Below are positions 26,582 to 35,094 of a stretch of 64,000 nt of DNA, one piece after another. Position 1 is the stretch's first letter. Every line of letters begins with the position of its first letter. The DNA comes from Allocoprobacillus sp002160865. GTDB taxonomy: Bacteria; Bacillota_I; Bacilli_A; Erysipelotrichales; Coprobacillaceae. A program made the translations under genes and the position numbers. The notes below the pieces were generated by a model. It had not been told where the DNA came from. It did not search any database and worked only from the letters and a program-made list of their open reading frames with translations. Where the stretch lies: NCBI RefSeq assembly GCF_042850985.1, contig NZ_AP031415.1, positions 372,001-436,000 of the forward strand. Reading direction: 5' to 3'.

Positions 26582-27946
26582 TTAATCAGTTGCATTTTCT
26601 TCTTTTAATTTTTGTTTTTCCATTAATTTAAAGAATGGATAATATAAAACAATATCTATAATAATAAGGGCAATGACCATAAAGGCTGCTTTAATATCCA
26701 TACATCCCAGTGCTGCACCTAATGGAGCAGGTGTTGTCCATGGTGTTTCGATAACCCCTTTTCCGACAATATGCAATGCCATTAATGTATAGGCAATAAT
26801 TGAATTGACAACCGGTACAAAGATAAATGGAATCATCATCAAAGGGTTTAAAACCATTGGTAAACCAAAGATAATTGGTTCATTGATGTTGAATATAGCT
26901 GGACCAATAGAAAGTTTTCCAAGTGTTTTTAATTCAACAGATTTTGATTTTAATAAGAGGATACATAGACCAAGTGTTGATCCTCCACCACCTAAAGTAA
27001 TGACATAAGACCAGAATGGTTGTGTAAAGAAATGAACGATAGGTTCATTATTTGTAAAGGCAGTAATATTTTCAATCAAATACATATTTTGGAAAGGTAA
27101 TCTGATTGGTTGAGTGATACTTGCACCATGTAATCCAAAGAACCAGAAAATCTGTGAAATAATTGTAATTAAACAGATACCAACAAGTGAATCCAAACCA
27201 GAAATAGCTGGTGCTAAAATTGTCATAATTGTGCTTGGTAATAATTCACCACTGAAGTTTTGAATTACTAAAGAAATAGCATAGAAAATAACAACGCATA
27301 CAAATAATGGCATAATAGCATCAAATGAAGATGCGATTGCTGGTGGAACACCTTCAGGCATTTTAAAGCGGATATCTTTCTTCAACATAAAGTGCATGAT
27401 TTCAACACATCCAATAGATACGAGAATGGCTGTAAAAATTCCTTTAGCATCAAGATATGTGGTTGGAATATACATACTTGCTGATGCTAATAATTCTTCA
27501 GCAGTTGCACCATCACTAATCAATGAAGCTGCTACAGCAGACATAGATGGAGCACTGACAATCAAGAAGACTGCAGTAGAAACAACGGCTGCGTTTAACG
27601 TTGCCATTTCATATCTTTTTGCAAGATGATATGAAATAGAGAATGCGATGAAAAGTCCCATTAATGCCATTGTCATATTATATGGAACTTGTAGGGCTGC
27701 TTTATAAGTTTGTGCCCAATTATACCAGCCCATTAACATATCAGTAATAAATCCCCACTGAGGTAATGTATCTGGTGTGAATGGTGGCGTTGAAATGATC
27801 AAGCACACACCACCTAAGATTGATAGTGGAATCGCAACAACCATACCATCACGAATGGCACCAAGATGACGCTGGTTACCAAGTTTAGTCGCAATCGGCA
27901 TTAAGGTACGTTCCGCTAAATCATTGAATTTTTCCATGAAATTCAT
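26582..27946 (-). CDS. PTS system EIIC permease (cellobiose/lactose type)
   Basis: A 454-residue membrane protein from ATG 27946, which sits seven bases after GGAGG (27958-27954); longer starts lack such a site. The protein has about ten helices, with FGLHGASITQPIRLPFQNM and FNINEPIIFGLPMVLNPLMM (the NEP-x-I-x-G motif) diagnostic of EIIC in the lactose/cellobiose/chitobiose family. The sugar is phosphorylated during uptake using EIIA/EIIB, which are not in this window, so those must be supplied elsewhere. An RpiR gene and a NagB-like gene flank it, suggesting an amino sugar or beta-glucoside. Confidence 0.9.
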   Translation of the reverse strand: MNFMEKFNDLAERTLMPIATKLGNQRHLGAIRDGMVVAIPLSILGGVCLIISTPPFTPDTLPQWGFITDMLMGWYNWAQTYKAALQVPYNMTMALMGLFIAFSISYHLAKRYEMATLNAAVVSTAVFLIVSAPSMSAVAASLISDGATAEELLASASMYIPTTYLDAKGIFTAILVSIGCVEIMHFMLKKDIRFKMPEGVPPAIASSFDAIMPLFVCVVIFYAISLVIQNFSGELLPSTIMTILAPAISGLDSLVGICLITIISQIFWFFGLHGASITQPIRLPFQNMYLIENITAFTNNEPIVHFFTQPFWSYVITLGGGGSTLGLCILLLKSKSVELKTLGKLSIGPAIFNINEPIIFGLPMVLNPLMMIPFIFVPVVNSIIAYTLMALHIVGKGVIETPWTTPAPLGAALGCMDIKAAFMVIALIIIDIVLYYPFFKLMEKQKLKEENATD

Positions 27947-27971
27947 AAAATTTCCTCCCTCCTTTAGAGCT

Positions 27972-28001
27972 ATTATATAGATTATTTGAAAACGCATACA
28001 A
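27972..28001 (-). promoter_or_regulatory. Promoter of the EIIC gene
   Basis: Read on the minus strand, TTGTAT (28001-27996), an 18-base spacer, then TATAAT (27977-27972). Confidence 0.6.
27986..28000 (+). promoter_or_regulatory. Consensus cre site (CcpA) over the EIIC promoter
   Basis: TTGAAAACGCATACA fits WTGNAANCGNWNNCW at every position. It lies between the -35 and -10 of the EIIC gene, so CcpA/HPr-Ser-P would repress it. Confidence 0.65.
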
Positions 28002-28096
28002 CAAAATTCCAAATGATAGAAAAATGTGCCAAATTGTGGAAATGAATTGTATTATGTTGAAAAAAGTTTTATAATATTATATTATGTGTGATTCAT

Positions 28097-28155
28097 AAAG
28101 CCCTTGTTACTTTCTTTTTTATGATTGAAAAAAGAAATTTTCTTGACAGGGCTTT
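28097..28155. repeat. Nested inverted repeat overlapping the NagB-like promoter
   Basis: Outer arms AAAGCCCT (28097-28104) and AGGGCTTT (28148-28155). Inner arms TTTCTTTTTT (28111-28120) and AAAAAAGAAA (28128-28137). The right outer arm shares its first base with the last base of TTGACA. It may be an operator or a cruciform/terminator-like element. Confidence 0.55.
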
Positions 28156-28170
28156 CTTTCATATTATAAT
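28143..28170 (+). promoter_or_regulatory. Sigma-A promoter of the NagB-like gene
   Basis: Consensus TTGACA (28143-28148), a 16-base spacer and consensus TATAAT (28165-28170): the strongest promoter in the window. The leader begins with the GTGTGTGAGT motif. Confidence 0.85.
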
Positions 28171-28172
28171 AA

Positions 28173-28196
28173 AAGTGTGTGTGAGTCATATTCTCT
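28173..28196 (+). repeat. Copy B of the conserved motif, at the transcription start of the NagB-like gene
   Basis: AAGTGTGTGTGAGT-CA-TATTCTCT, matching copy A at 26552-26574 except at the centre. It is well placed for an RpiR operator. Confidence 0.6.
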
Positions 28197-28235
28197 TTCG
28201 ACTGATGATAAAAATATAAATCAAGGAGAAAGAAT

Positions 28236-28958
28236 ATGAAATTAATTATTGAAGAAAATGAACAAAAAATGAGTGAAAGTGCTATGCACATTTTACTAGG
28301 AGCGATGATGCAAGATAAACGTGTTAATATTTCATTAACAAGTGGTCGTTCTCCTAAGACTTTGTATCAAATGATGATTCCTGAAGTGAGAGATCAGGAA
28401 AAATACAAAGATGTAGAATACTATCTTTTTGATGAAGCACCATACATCAATGAAGATAAACCAGGTCCTAACTGGACAGAAATGCAGGATTTATTCTTTA
28501 GAGATGCTCATATTCCAGATGAAAAGATTCATATCACAACAATGGAAAACTGGGAAACATATGATCAGGAAATTCGTGATGCAGGTGGCATTGATGTGAT
28601 GTTGATTGGTTTAGGATGGGATGGACATTTCTGTAGTAATTGTCCAAGATGTACACCTATGGATAGTTATACTTATATCATGGATAGAAAAACAAAGAAT
28701 GCTGTTAATCCAACATATCCAGATAAGCCAGATTTACCATATTCATTAACAATGGGTCCTAAGAGTTTAATGCGTGTGAAACATTTGGTAATGATTGTCA
28801 ATGGTAAACATAAAGCAGAAATCTTAAAACAAGTTTTAGATTCACCAATCACTGATGAATTACCTGCCACAGTTTTGAAACTTCATCCAAATTTTACTGT
28901 TATCTGTGACAAAGATGCAGCATCTTTATTGGATATGAAAGATTATCAAAGACTTTAA
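28236..28958 (+). CDS. Glucosamine-6-phosphate deaminase-like (NagB/6PGL fold) protein
   Basis: A 240-residue protein: SLTSGRSPKTLYQMM (phosphate loop), YYLFDEAPYI, and then GLGWDGHFCSNCPRC. In NagB the active site reads GxGxDGHIAFNEP, with Asp, His and Glu catalytic. Here Asp and His are kept, but the Glu position is Cys, so the enzyme may have another reaction or a different isomerase substrate. SLTMGPKSLM matches the later NagB S-x-T-x-G step. The gene is divergent from the EIIC gene, and both are near RpiR. AAGGAG precedes the ATG. Confidence 0.75.
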   Translation: MKLIIEENEQKMSESAMHILLGAMMQDKRVNISLTSGRSPKTLYQMMIPEVRDQEKYKDVEYYLFDEAPYINEDKPGPNWTEMQDLFFRDAHIPDEKIHITTMENWETYDQEIRDAGGIDVMLIGLGWDGHFCSNCPRCTPMDSYTYIMDRKTKNAVNPTYPDKPDLPYSLTMGPKSLMRVKHLVMIVNGKHKAEILKQVLDSPITDELPATVLKLHPNFTVICDKDAASLLDMKDYQRL

Positions 28959-28988
28959 GATAGTGAATATTCACTATCTTTGCTTTTT
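28959..28988 (+). terminator. Terminator of the NagB-like gene
   Basis: GATAGTGA and TCACTATC form an 8-bp stem with loop ATAT, then a T-rich tail. Confidence 0.75.
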
Positions 28989-29002
28989 AAGGAGATAATG
29001 TC

Positions 29003-29593
29003 ATGTCAAAGAAAAAACAAAGAAATCAAAAAAAGAAAAAGGAACAGATTCGTAACTATGATGTTTTGCGTGTAAGAATGCGACGTTTTTTTGCGATGAT
29101 TATAGATTGGTATTTCGCTCAAATGATTGCAGTTATTCCTATTACCTTTTATTTTAGAGGTGGTGATTATTTAAAGGCATCTATGTTTCAACTTGAAAAC
29201 TATGATTTTGAGATAGGACTCTTTTTAGGTGTGTTTGGTATTGTTGTTGGAATCATTTATTATGTTCTTATACCTATATTTTGGAAAGGACAAACGATTG
29301 GTAAAAAAATTTGTAAGATTAAAATTGTACAAGTTGATGGAAGTCCTGTAAAACCTCTTTCTATTATTGTCAGAGAATTAATTGGTTCAACTTTTTTAGA
29401 AGGGGGAATTATCATTATTGCGACTTATATCAGACGTATGCTGCCTTTATTTGGATTGACTGTCCTTGTTGATCCTTTAAAATATATTGCTTATGGGTTG
29501 ACGATTGCTTCGATTGTTTATGCCTATTTTCAACCATTATCACAGGCTTTTCATGATAAGATTGCTAAAACAGTGGTTGTAAGTGAAAAATAA
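29003..29593 (+). CDS. RDD family membrane protein
   Basis: A 196-residue protein. A strongly basic N-terminus (MSKKKQRNQKKKKEQIRN) leads into RRFFAMIIDWYFAQM, the Arg-Asp element of the RDD family. QTIGKKICKIKIVQVDGSPV, the conserved loop, follows near the middle. Four hydrophobic helices are seen. RDD proteins are a widespread membrane family, some of which act in Na+/H+ exchange; the role here is unknown. AAGGAG supports the start. Confidence 0.85.
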   Translation: MSKKKQRNQKKKKEQIRNYDVLRVRMRRFFAMIIDWYFAQMIAVIPITFYFRGGDYLKASMFQLENYDFEIGLFLGVFGIVVGIIYYVLIPIFWKGQTIGKKICKIKIVQVDGSPVKPLSIIVRELIGSTFLEGGIIIIATYIRRMLPLFGLTVLVDPLKYIAYGLTIASIVYAYFQPLSQAFHDKIAKTVVVSEK

Positions 29594-29619
29594 GATTCAA
29601 AGACGAATCTTATTTTTAT
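29590..29619 (+). terminator. Terminator of the RDD gene
   Basis: TAAGATTC and GAATCTTA pair around AAAGAC, followed by T-rich sequence. Confidence 0.7.
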
Positions 29620-29664
29620 TTGATTCAAAAGAGTGTACAATGATACGAATAAGGAGTGATTCAA

Positions 29665-30234
29665 ATGAAATTAAGTGATGAGTATATTCAAAAAGTGGTT
29701 GTAAGTGGAAAGGTGGAGCACAACCAGACAATTGTTTTAAAGCCTTATGATGAAAATTGGTCTATTTTATTTGAAAGGGAGAAACAAAGAATTTCAACAA
29801 TTTTAAAAGACAAAGCATTAATGATTGAACATATTGGTTCAACTTCTGTTCCGGGTTTGATTGCTAAACCAATTATTGATATTTTACTTGTTGTTGAAGA
29901 TGCTGGAAAGGAAGAAGATTATGTAGATGATTTGGTGGCACATGGTTATATTTTAAGAATAAAAGAACCTGACTTTGAAAATCATCATATGTTTCTAGGA
30001 CCGGACACTGATATTCATTTACATGTTTTTTCTCAAGATTCAAAAGAGATTGAAAAATATCTCCTTTTTAGAAACTATCTTAGAAATCATCAAGAAGCAA
30101 AAGAATTTTATGCAAATACAAAAAAGGCATTAGCAAAAAAGAAGTGGAAATATGTTCAAAATTATGCTGATGCAAAAAGTGATGTTGTTCAACAAATCAT
30201 GGATGCTGCCAGAAAAGAAAAACAGTCAAATTGA
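29665..30234 (+). CDS. GrpB family protein (UPF0157, nucleotidyltransferase-like)
   Basis: A 189-residue protein with the GrpB pattern: LKPYDENWSILFEREKQRI, then IEHIGSTSVPGLIAKPIIDI (the GST-S-VPG-x-x-AKPIID signature). The second half has HHMFLGPDTDIHLHVFSQD. The GS...D-x-x-V core relates the family to minimal nucleotidyltransferases, but no substrate is known. AAGGAG at 29651-29656 is eight bases from ATG 29665. The 3' end overlaps the convergent DUF1294 gene by 46 bases. Confidence 0.9.
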   Translation: MKLSDEYIQKVVVSGKVEHNQTIVLKPYDENWSILFEREKQRISTILKDKALMIEHIGSTSVPGLIAKPIIDILLVVEDAGKEEDYVDDLVAHGYILRIKEPDFENHHMFLGPDTDIHLHVFSQDSKEIEKYLLFRNYLRNHQEAKEFYANTKKALAKKKWKYVQNYADAKSDVVQQIMDAARKEKQSN

Positions 30235-30467
30235 TAAGCTATGATGAATTGAATAAAAATGATAAGTGGAATTCCTATAACAAAATACCAATGTTTTGTT
30301 TTGTGATGGAAAAGATACATGCCCATCCAAACACCTAAACTTCCACCAATCATAGCAATGATAAAAATCAGTTTTTCACTGATGCGATAACGATGATGAA
30401 TCGCTTTATATTTGTCTATTTTCATGACTATACAGCCCAATATTGTCATTAATAATAAATAAATCAT
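30189..30467 (-). CDS. DUF1294 family membrane protein
   Basis: A 92-residue protein with three to four helices. It contains KYKAIHHRYRISEKLIFIIA and GGSLGVWMGMYLFHHKTKH, the DUF1294 motifs (D/K-K-x-A...RI-x-E, then GG-x-GA/V-x-x-M...HKT-x-H). The function is unknown. It overlaps the GrpB gene tail to tail and starts 11 bases after the LysR gene on the same strand, so the two may share a transcript. Confidence 0.85.
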   Translation of the reverse strand: MIYLLLMTILGCIVMKIDKYKAIHHRYRISEKLIFIIAMIGGSLGVWMGMYLFHHKTKHWYFVIGIPLIIFIQFIIAYQFDCFSFLAASMIC

Positions 30468-30478
30468 ATAAATCTCCT

Positions 30479-31345
30479 TTATTGTGTTAACATATGAAAT
30501 AGCTGTTGGTAATATTTTTTATGAATATGGGATTGAAGATAAATAAAATGCATGGGACGAAAGATATCAAAATGATCAATGTGCAGCTCAATGAGCTGTT
30601 TATTTTTTATTTCCTTTTCTACAACACCGGCATAAACAAAAGTTATTGCTTGAGTATCCATTAACATTGTTTTTATCATAGATAAACTTCCGACTTCAAC
30701 AAGCTGTGAAAAACTTGACAGAGAATAGATTGTCTGATGAAGATAGTTTTCTAATATATCACGTGTACCTGAACCTTTTTCTCTTATAAATAATGGATAA
30801 GGGAAAAGCTGTTCAAAAGTGATAGTTTGGTGTGCTAAGGGATGATGAGGACTTGCGACAGCGATAAATCGTTCTTTTTTAAGTAAATGATAATCAAATA
30901 ATGTTGTATCAAACTGACCTTCCACAAAAGCACATTCCACTTCACCATTAATTAATTTTTGAATCAGTGTCTGTGTATTGGCCACAACAATTTCACAATG
31001 ATAATTCTTTAATATTATTTTTTTAGCAATCATATGAGGAATATAGTAATCAGCAATAGATAGTGTTGAACCTATGATTAAGGAAGGACGGATATCATGT
31101 AATTGCTTTTCAAAGAGTTTTTCATTATGCATTTGTGTTTTGGCATAGTGATAGAGTAATTCTCCCATTTTTGTCAGATGAAAAGATTTATGTGTACGGT
31201 CAATAAACTTTTGTTGATAATGTTCTTCCAATGCCTTGATATGTTGTGTCACAGCAGGTTGGGTTATATGCAAATGGGCGGCTGCCTGTGTATAACTTTG
31301 ACATTCTACAACTTCAATAAATGTTCTCATTTTATCATCAATCAT
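30479..31345 (-). CDS. LysR family transcriptional regulator (YeiE/CysL-like)
   Basis: A 288-residue protein from ATG 31345 (AAGGTG six bases upstream). The N-terminal HTH reads FIEVVECQSYTQAAAHLHIT, QPAVTQHIKALEEHY. The C-terminal substrate domain includes FIREKGSGTRDILENYL, typical of the YeiE/CysL subgroup. It is divergent from a YeiH-type transporter gene, the common partner of such regulators, so it probably controls that gene. An inverted repeat lies between them. Confidence 0.88.
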   Translation of the reverse strand: MIDDKMRTFIEVVECQSYTQAAAHLHITQPAVTQHIKALEEHYQQKFIDRTHKSFHLTKMGELLYHYAKTQMHNEKLFEKQLHDIRPSLIIGSTLSIADYYIPHMIAKKIILKNYHCEIVVANTQTLIQKLINGEVECAFVEGQFDTTLFDYHLLKKERFIAVASPHHPLAHQTITFEQLFPYPLFIREKGSGTRDILENYLHQTIYSLSSFSQLVEVGSLSMIKTMLMDTQAITFVYAGVVEKEIKNKQLIELHIDHFDIFRPMHFIYLQSHIHKKYYQQLFHMLTQ

Positions 31346-31355
31346 ACAAATCACC

Positions 31356-31388
31356 TTATTTATTATAATATATTCTTATGATAAATAA
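31356..31388. promoter_or_regulatory. Inverted repeat between the LysR and YeiH genes
   Basis: TTATTTAT (31356-31363) and ATAAATAA (31381-31388) are 17 bases apart in the divergent region. It may be a LysR-type binding site; the DNA is very AT-rich, so chance cannot be excluded. Confidence 0.3.
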
Positions 31389-31453
31389 AATATTATAATT
31401 ATTATTTATAGGTAAAATATGGTAATATAGCTTCGTTGAAGGAGAAGAAAGAA

Positions 31454-32461
31454 ATGAATAAGATAAAAGAAATATTACCCGGATTTATTGTTTGTGTCAT
31501 CATTGGTTTGATTGCTCAACAGATTGCTAAATTTTTTCCAAGTATTGGTGCGGCTTTATTTGCGATAGGTATCGGGATGATTGCCGGAAATACATTTTTA
31601 AACAAAGATATTTTTAATGTTGGAACAAAGTTTTCTGAGAGTCGATTGTTAGAATATTCAATTGTTTTAACGGGATTGACACTGCAATTAACAGATATTA
31701 TGGGGATTGGTTTTCAAGGTGTTGGATTTATTGCATTGCAGATGACATGTACGATTGCTATATGTTATTTGATAGGAAGAAGATTAAAATTCACCAAGAA
31801 ATTTTCCTTATTAATGTGTGCTGGAAATGCTGTATGTGGATCTTCAGCCATTGGTACGGTATCTCCTATTGTGGAAGCAGATAGTAAAGATAAGGGGATT
31901 TCTATTACGATTGTGAATGTGACTGGAACCATCTTAATGGTTGTGTTACCAATTGTCACTGGTTTGTTATATCATCATGAAACCTTGCATACTTCAGCTA
32001 TGATTGGTGGGACACTACAATCCATTGGTCAAGTGATTGCTTCAGCATCTTTAGTCAATCAAGAAGTTGTAGAGTTTGCAACAATTTTTAAGATCGTCAG
32101 AATCATTTTTGTGGTTGTCGTTGCTTTAACATATGCCAGAATGAATCTTGATGAGAATCAGCCATTGTTTGCTAAAAAAGAAGGAGTAGCAGCTAAGGTA
32201 AAAGCAAAAGTGCCTTGGTTTGTTATTGGTTTCTTTATTTTTAGTATTATCAATAGTACAGGTATTTTACCAGCCATCATTTCTACATCAGCAAAAATGA
32301 TAAGTTCTCAATTTGAGATTATTGCTTTAGCAGCCATAGGGATGCGTGTTAAATTTGCTGATCTTATTAAAGAAGGACCTAAAGCTATGTTATATGGATG
32401 TCTAACAGGAACATCACAGGTTATATTAGCATTGATTTTTATTGCGTTATTATTGGGGTAA
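31454..32461 (+). CDS. YeiH family putative sulfate/sulfite exporter
   Basis: A 335-residue protein from ATG 31454 (AAGGAG nine bases upstream; the TTG at 31436 is not preferred). About ten helices are present, with LEYSIVLTGLTLQLTDI, CAGNAVCGSSAIGTVSPIV and IIALAAIGMRVKFADL, which mark the YeiH/PF03601 family. The family is labelled as a putative sulfate exporter. The divergent LysR gene supports the pairing. A perfect 17-bp terminator follows. Confidence 0.88.
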   Translation: MNKIKEILPGFIVCVIIGLIAQQIAKFFPSIGAALFAIGIGMIAGNTFLNKDIFNVGTKFSESRLLEYSIVLTGLTLQLTDIMGIGFQGVGFIALQMTCTIAICYLIGRRLKFTKKFSLLMCAGNAVCGSSAIGTVSPIVEADSKDKGISITIVNVTGTILMVVLPIVTGLLYHHETLHTSAMIGGTLQSIGQVIASASLVNQEVVEFATIFKIVRIIFVVVVALTYARMNLDENQPLFAKKEGVAAKVKAKVPWFVIGFFIFSIINSTGILPAIISTSAKMISSQFEIIALAAIGMRVKFADLIKEGPKAMLYGCLTGTSQVILALIFIALLLG

Positions 32462-32497
32462 AGAAAAAAAATCTATTTTGAATAGATTTTTTTTCTT
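32461..32497. terminator. Bidirectional terminator
   Basis: A perfect 17-bp stem, AAGAAAAAAAATCTATT against its complement, with loop TTG. It serves the YeiH and DUF2871 genes. Confidence 0.88.
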
Positions 32498-32892
32498 AAG
32501 ATTATAAAGTATAAAATTAATGAAACAGTAAGTAAAATATGGGATAATCCAGCTATACCAGCAATCATGGCGTCCATTGAATGAGATAATGGAATATTAA
32601 GAACTTCTACAATTCCTCTTGTTGTTAACATGACAATAAAAAATGGTAAAGAGATGTTATATAAAATAAAGAATTTTTGAAATAAAGAACTTTGATATAA
32701 ATGGATATCATCTTTTAGAAAGAGAGCTAACATCAACAATAGAAAAACACCTAAAATAAACAAATGTGTATGTGTCACACTTAATGTTGTTCTTCCGGTA
32801 AATTGATAAAATTTTGTGAACTCTCTATAAAAGACACCCATCACAAGTGCTAGAATCATATAGATCATGGCTGTATTGATTAATTTTTTCAT
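32473..32892 (-). CDS. DUF2871 family membrane protein
   Basis: A 139-residue protein with four to five helices. Motifs GVFYREFTKFYQFTGRTTLS, THTHLFILGVFLLLML and GLSHILLTVSLILYF match DUF2871, a family with conserved histidines that recall heme-copper-like or transporter helices. The function is unknown. AGGAGG precedes the ATG. It is monocistronic: the terminator at 32461-32497 contains its stop, and the two-component system downstream on the same strand has its own end. Confidence 0.8.
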   Translation of the reverse strand: MKKLINTAMIYMILALVMGVFYREFTKFYQFTGRTTLSVTHTHLFILGVFLLLMLALFLKDDIHLYQSSLFQKFFILYNISLPFFIVMLTTRGIVEVLNIPLSHSMDAMIAGIAGLSHILLTVSLILYFIILRKKIYSK

Positions 32893-32955
32893 AGTCTATC
32901 CTCCTGTCTATCTATCTTAATGATAGTGAAGATGTTTGTCAAATCTGATGCATAA

Positions 32956-32983
32956 GAAAAGAAGTTTTCATATCGAAAACTTC
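32956..32983 (-). terminator. Terminator of the two-component operon
   Basis: On the minus strand, GAAGTTTTC-GATAT-GAAAACTTC, then a T-rich tail. Confidence 0.75.
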
Positions 32984-35094
32984 TATTGAGATTGTAAAAA
33001 AGTAATAACAGTTTTAAATAAATCACCATCAAGTTCTATATGGAACTGACCACCCTGTATTTCAGTAAAACTTTTCACAATGGCTAAACCTAAACCAGAA
33101 CCATGACTGTTTCTAGATTTATCACCCTGTACAAAACGCTCCACAATTTCATTTTCATTAAAAGTCATTTCTGCTTCAGATATATTTTTAAAGATAATAG
33201 AAACGTGCTTATCTTTTTCTATAATATCAATATAGACTCTGGTATGTGCTAAAGCATATTTACTGATATTCATAAACAAGTTTTCAAAGATACGATAAGT
33301 TTTGGAACTATCCAAATGGCACATGATTTTTTCTTGGGCTATATTCCATTTGATAATAAGTTCTTTTTCTTCTAATTTATCTTGACATTCTAGTTGTGCC
33401 TGTTTAATTAATGATATAATATCTATATCCACTAAATCTAATTTAATATCTCCACTATTGGCTTTACTGACTTCAAATAAATCTTCAATTAAATTCTTTA
33501 ATCTTAATGCATTTCTTTCTAATATCTCTAAATAATGTTTTTGATTATGGGATTGAAGATCTTCATTTTTTAATAAGTCAATATAAGTAATAATAGAAGT
33601 TAAAGGTGTTTTTAAATCATGAGATACATTTGAAATAAGTTCTGTTTTCATTTTTTGTGATTTCACTTCTTTTTCAACGGCTTTTTCAAAACCATGTTTA
33701 ATGTGTACAAATTCATCTTTTAAAGGATTAAAAATACCAATATCTTGATTGATTTGAACATCAAAATCCCCTTGAGAAAGCTGTTTTGTTACTTGTAAGA
33801 GTGTATGATAGTCTGTTTGAATATCAATAAATTTCTTTCTGATTAAAATAAAGATAATGATAGAATAAACAACCGCAAAGAAGATACCAAACACAAAGAA
33901 TAAAGAGCATCCAGCAATAATGAGCATATTAAATAAAACAATCTTTAAAACAGTTTTGTTGATAGAATCTTCTAAATCAAATTGAATGACCTTATTCATT
34001 GATCCATATCCTTGCGTGATGATCCAACCGGTACACGTGTTCTCTTTAAAATAAGCTTTCAAACCTTTGTGGAAAAGATATTTAATGAAATAAGCAAAAA
34101 TCACAAAGAGTAAATAGAAAATGAAGAAATAAATAATATTGACGAGAGGTGTTAAATAAGGTTCCATAGCTTCAATGCCAAATTGTTGGAAAAAGTACGG
34201 AAATTGATCTTGAATTGTTCCAGAGAGTATGATAGCAGTGCCAAGATACATGATTGTGGCTAATGTTATCCATATAATAGCTAGAAATGCGAATTTAATA
34301 CGCATGACAAAAGTCAAGAAGCGATTCTGTAGAAGATATTTCATAGGAATACATAAAGTGACAATACTACAAATGAAGATAGCTGTAAAAATATAAGGAA
34401 ATGAATAAAGATGTAATTGACTACGAGATGTATTCAACAAATAAGAACCAATAGGGCTTGTCATATGCAATTGATCACTGACAGCTAAAGTGATTGTGAT
34501 GTTTTGTAAAGGATGATAATGCAAAGTGACATCTTTTTGTGTGTTTTCATCAAAATAAGTTTGTGTGTAAGAAAAAAGAGAATCTAATGAATAGATGTTA
34601 TATTCATTATCACTTGTAGAAATGATGCTTGGTATACCTTTTTCATTGAATTGGACTTGCATATACCATTGATATTTCTTTTGTAGATTTTTATTTGTAG
34701 ATATTTGAGCAATGGAATCTTTGGTATTAGAAAATTGTTGCTGTGTTTGGTTGTTGATAATGTGAAAGAAAATATCTTCTTTTTGATGAAATTCATTAAG
34801 TTTATTTTCTATCTGATATTGAAAATCATAATAAGACTCATTGAAGTTATCTGGAGGTGATTGGTAGTAATCAAGAAGTGAAATTGAAGGGTCTTGATTT
34901 TGCTTTAATAAAAAGTCAGATGCATAACTGTACTCAACCAGATGAGATGTGACATAATCTGAAATATCCGTTTTTTCAAAATTAGATTTTTGAATAGCTT
35001 GATTGATAAGAGGATAGCATAAATAAGTTCCAATACTAGTAATGAAAAGAATGATTAAAAGTATGAAACTTGCAATATGTTGTTTTATTTTCAT
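32983..35094 (-). CDS. Sensor histidine kinase
   Basis: A 703-residue membrane kinase. It has a signal-anchor helix at the N-terminus, an extracytoplasmic domain of about 200 residues, and then several helices (about residues 228-420). A HAMP-like linker leads to the HisKA box NVSHDLKTPLTSIITYIDLL (His near residue 487). The ATPase domain has ENLFMNISKYALAHTRV (N box) and GSGLGLAIVKSF (G2 box). It overlaps the response regulator gene by four bases (ATGA), so the pair acts together. The signal is unknown; the large sensor domain suggests an envelope cue. Confidence 0.92.
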   Translation of the reverse strand: MKIKQHIASFILLIILFITSIGTYLCYPLINQAIQKSNFEKTDISDYVTSHLVEYSYASDFLLKQNQDPSISLLDYYQSPPDNFNESYYDFQYQIENKLNEFHQKEDIFFHIINNQTQQQFSNTKDSIAQISTNKNLQKKYQWYMQVQFNEKGIPSIISTSDNEYNIYSLDSLFSYTQTYFDENTQKDVTLHYHPLQNITITLAVSDQLHMTSPIGSYLLNTSRSQLHLYSFPYIFTAIFICSIVTLCIPMKYLLQNRFLTFVMRIKFAFLAIIWITLATIMYLGTAIILSGTIQDQFPYFFQQFGIEAMEPYLTPLVNIIYFFIFYLLFVIFAYFIKYLFHKGLKAYFKENTCTGWIITQGYGSMNKVIQFDLEDSINKTVLKIVLFNMLIIAGCSLFFVFGIFFAVVYSIIIFILIRKKFIDIQTDYHTLLQVTKQLSQGDFDVQINQDIGIFNPLKDEFVHIKHGFEKAVEKEVKSQKMKTELISNVSHDLKTPLTSIITYIDLLKNEDLQSHNQKHYLEILERNALRLKNLIEDLFEVSKANSGDIKLDLVDIDIISLIKQAQLECQDKLEEKELIIKWNIAQEKIMCHLDSSKTYRIFENLFMNISKYALAHTRVYIDIIEKDKHVSIIFKNISEAEMTFNENEIVERFVQGDKSRNSHGSGLGLAIVKSFTEIQGGQFHIELDGDLFKTVITFLQSQ

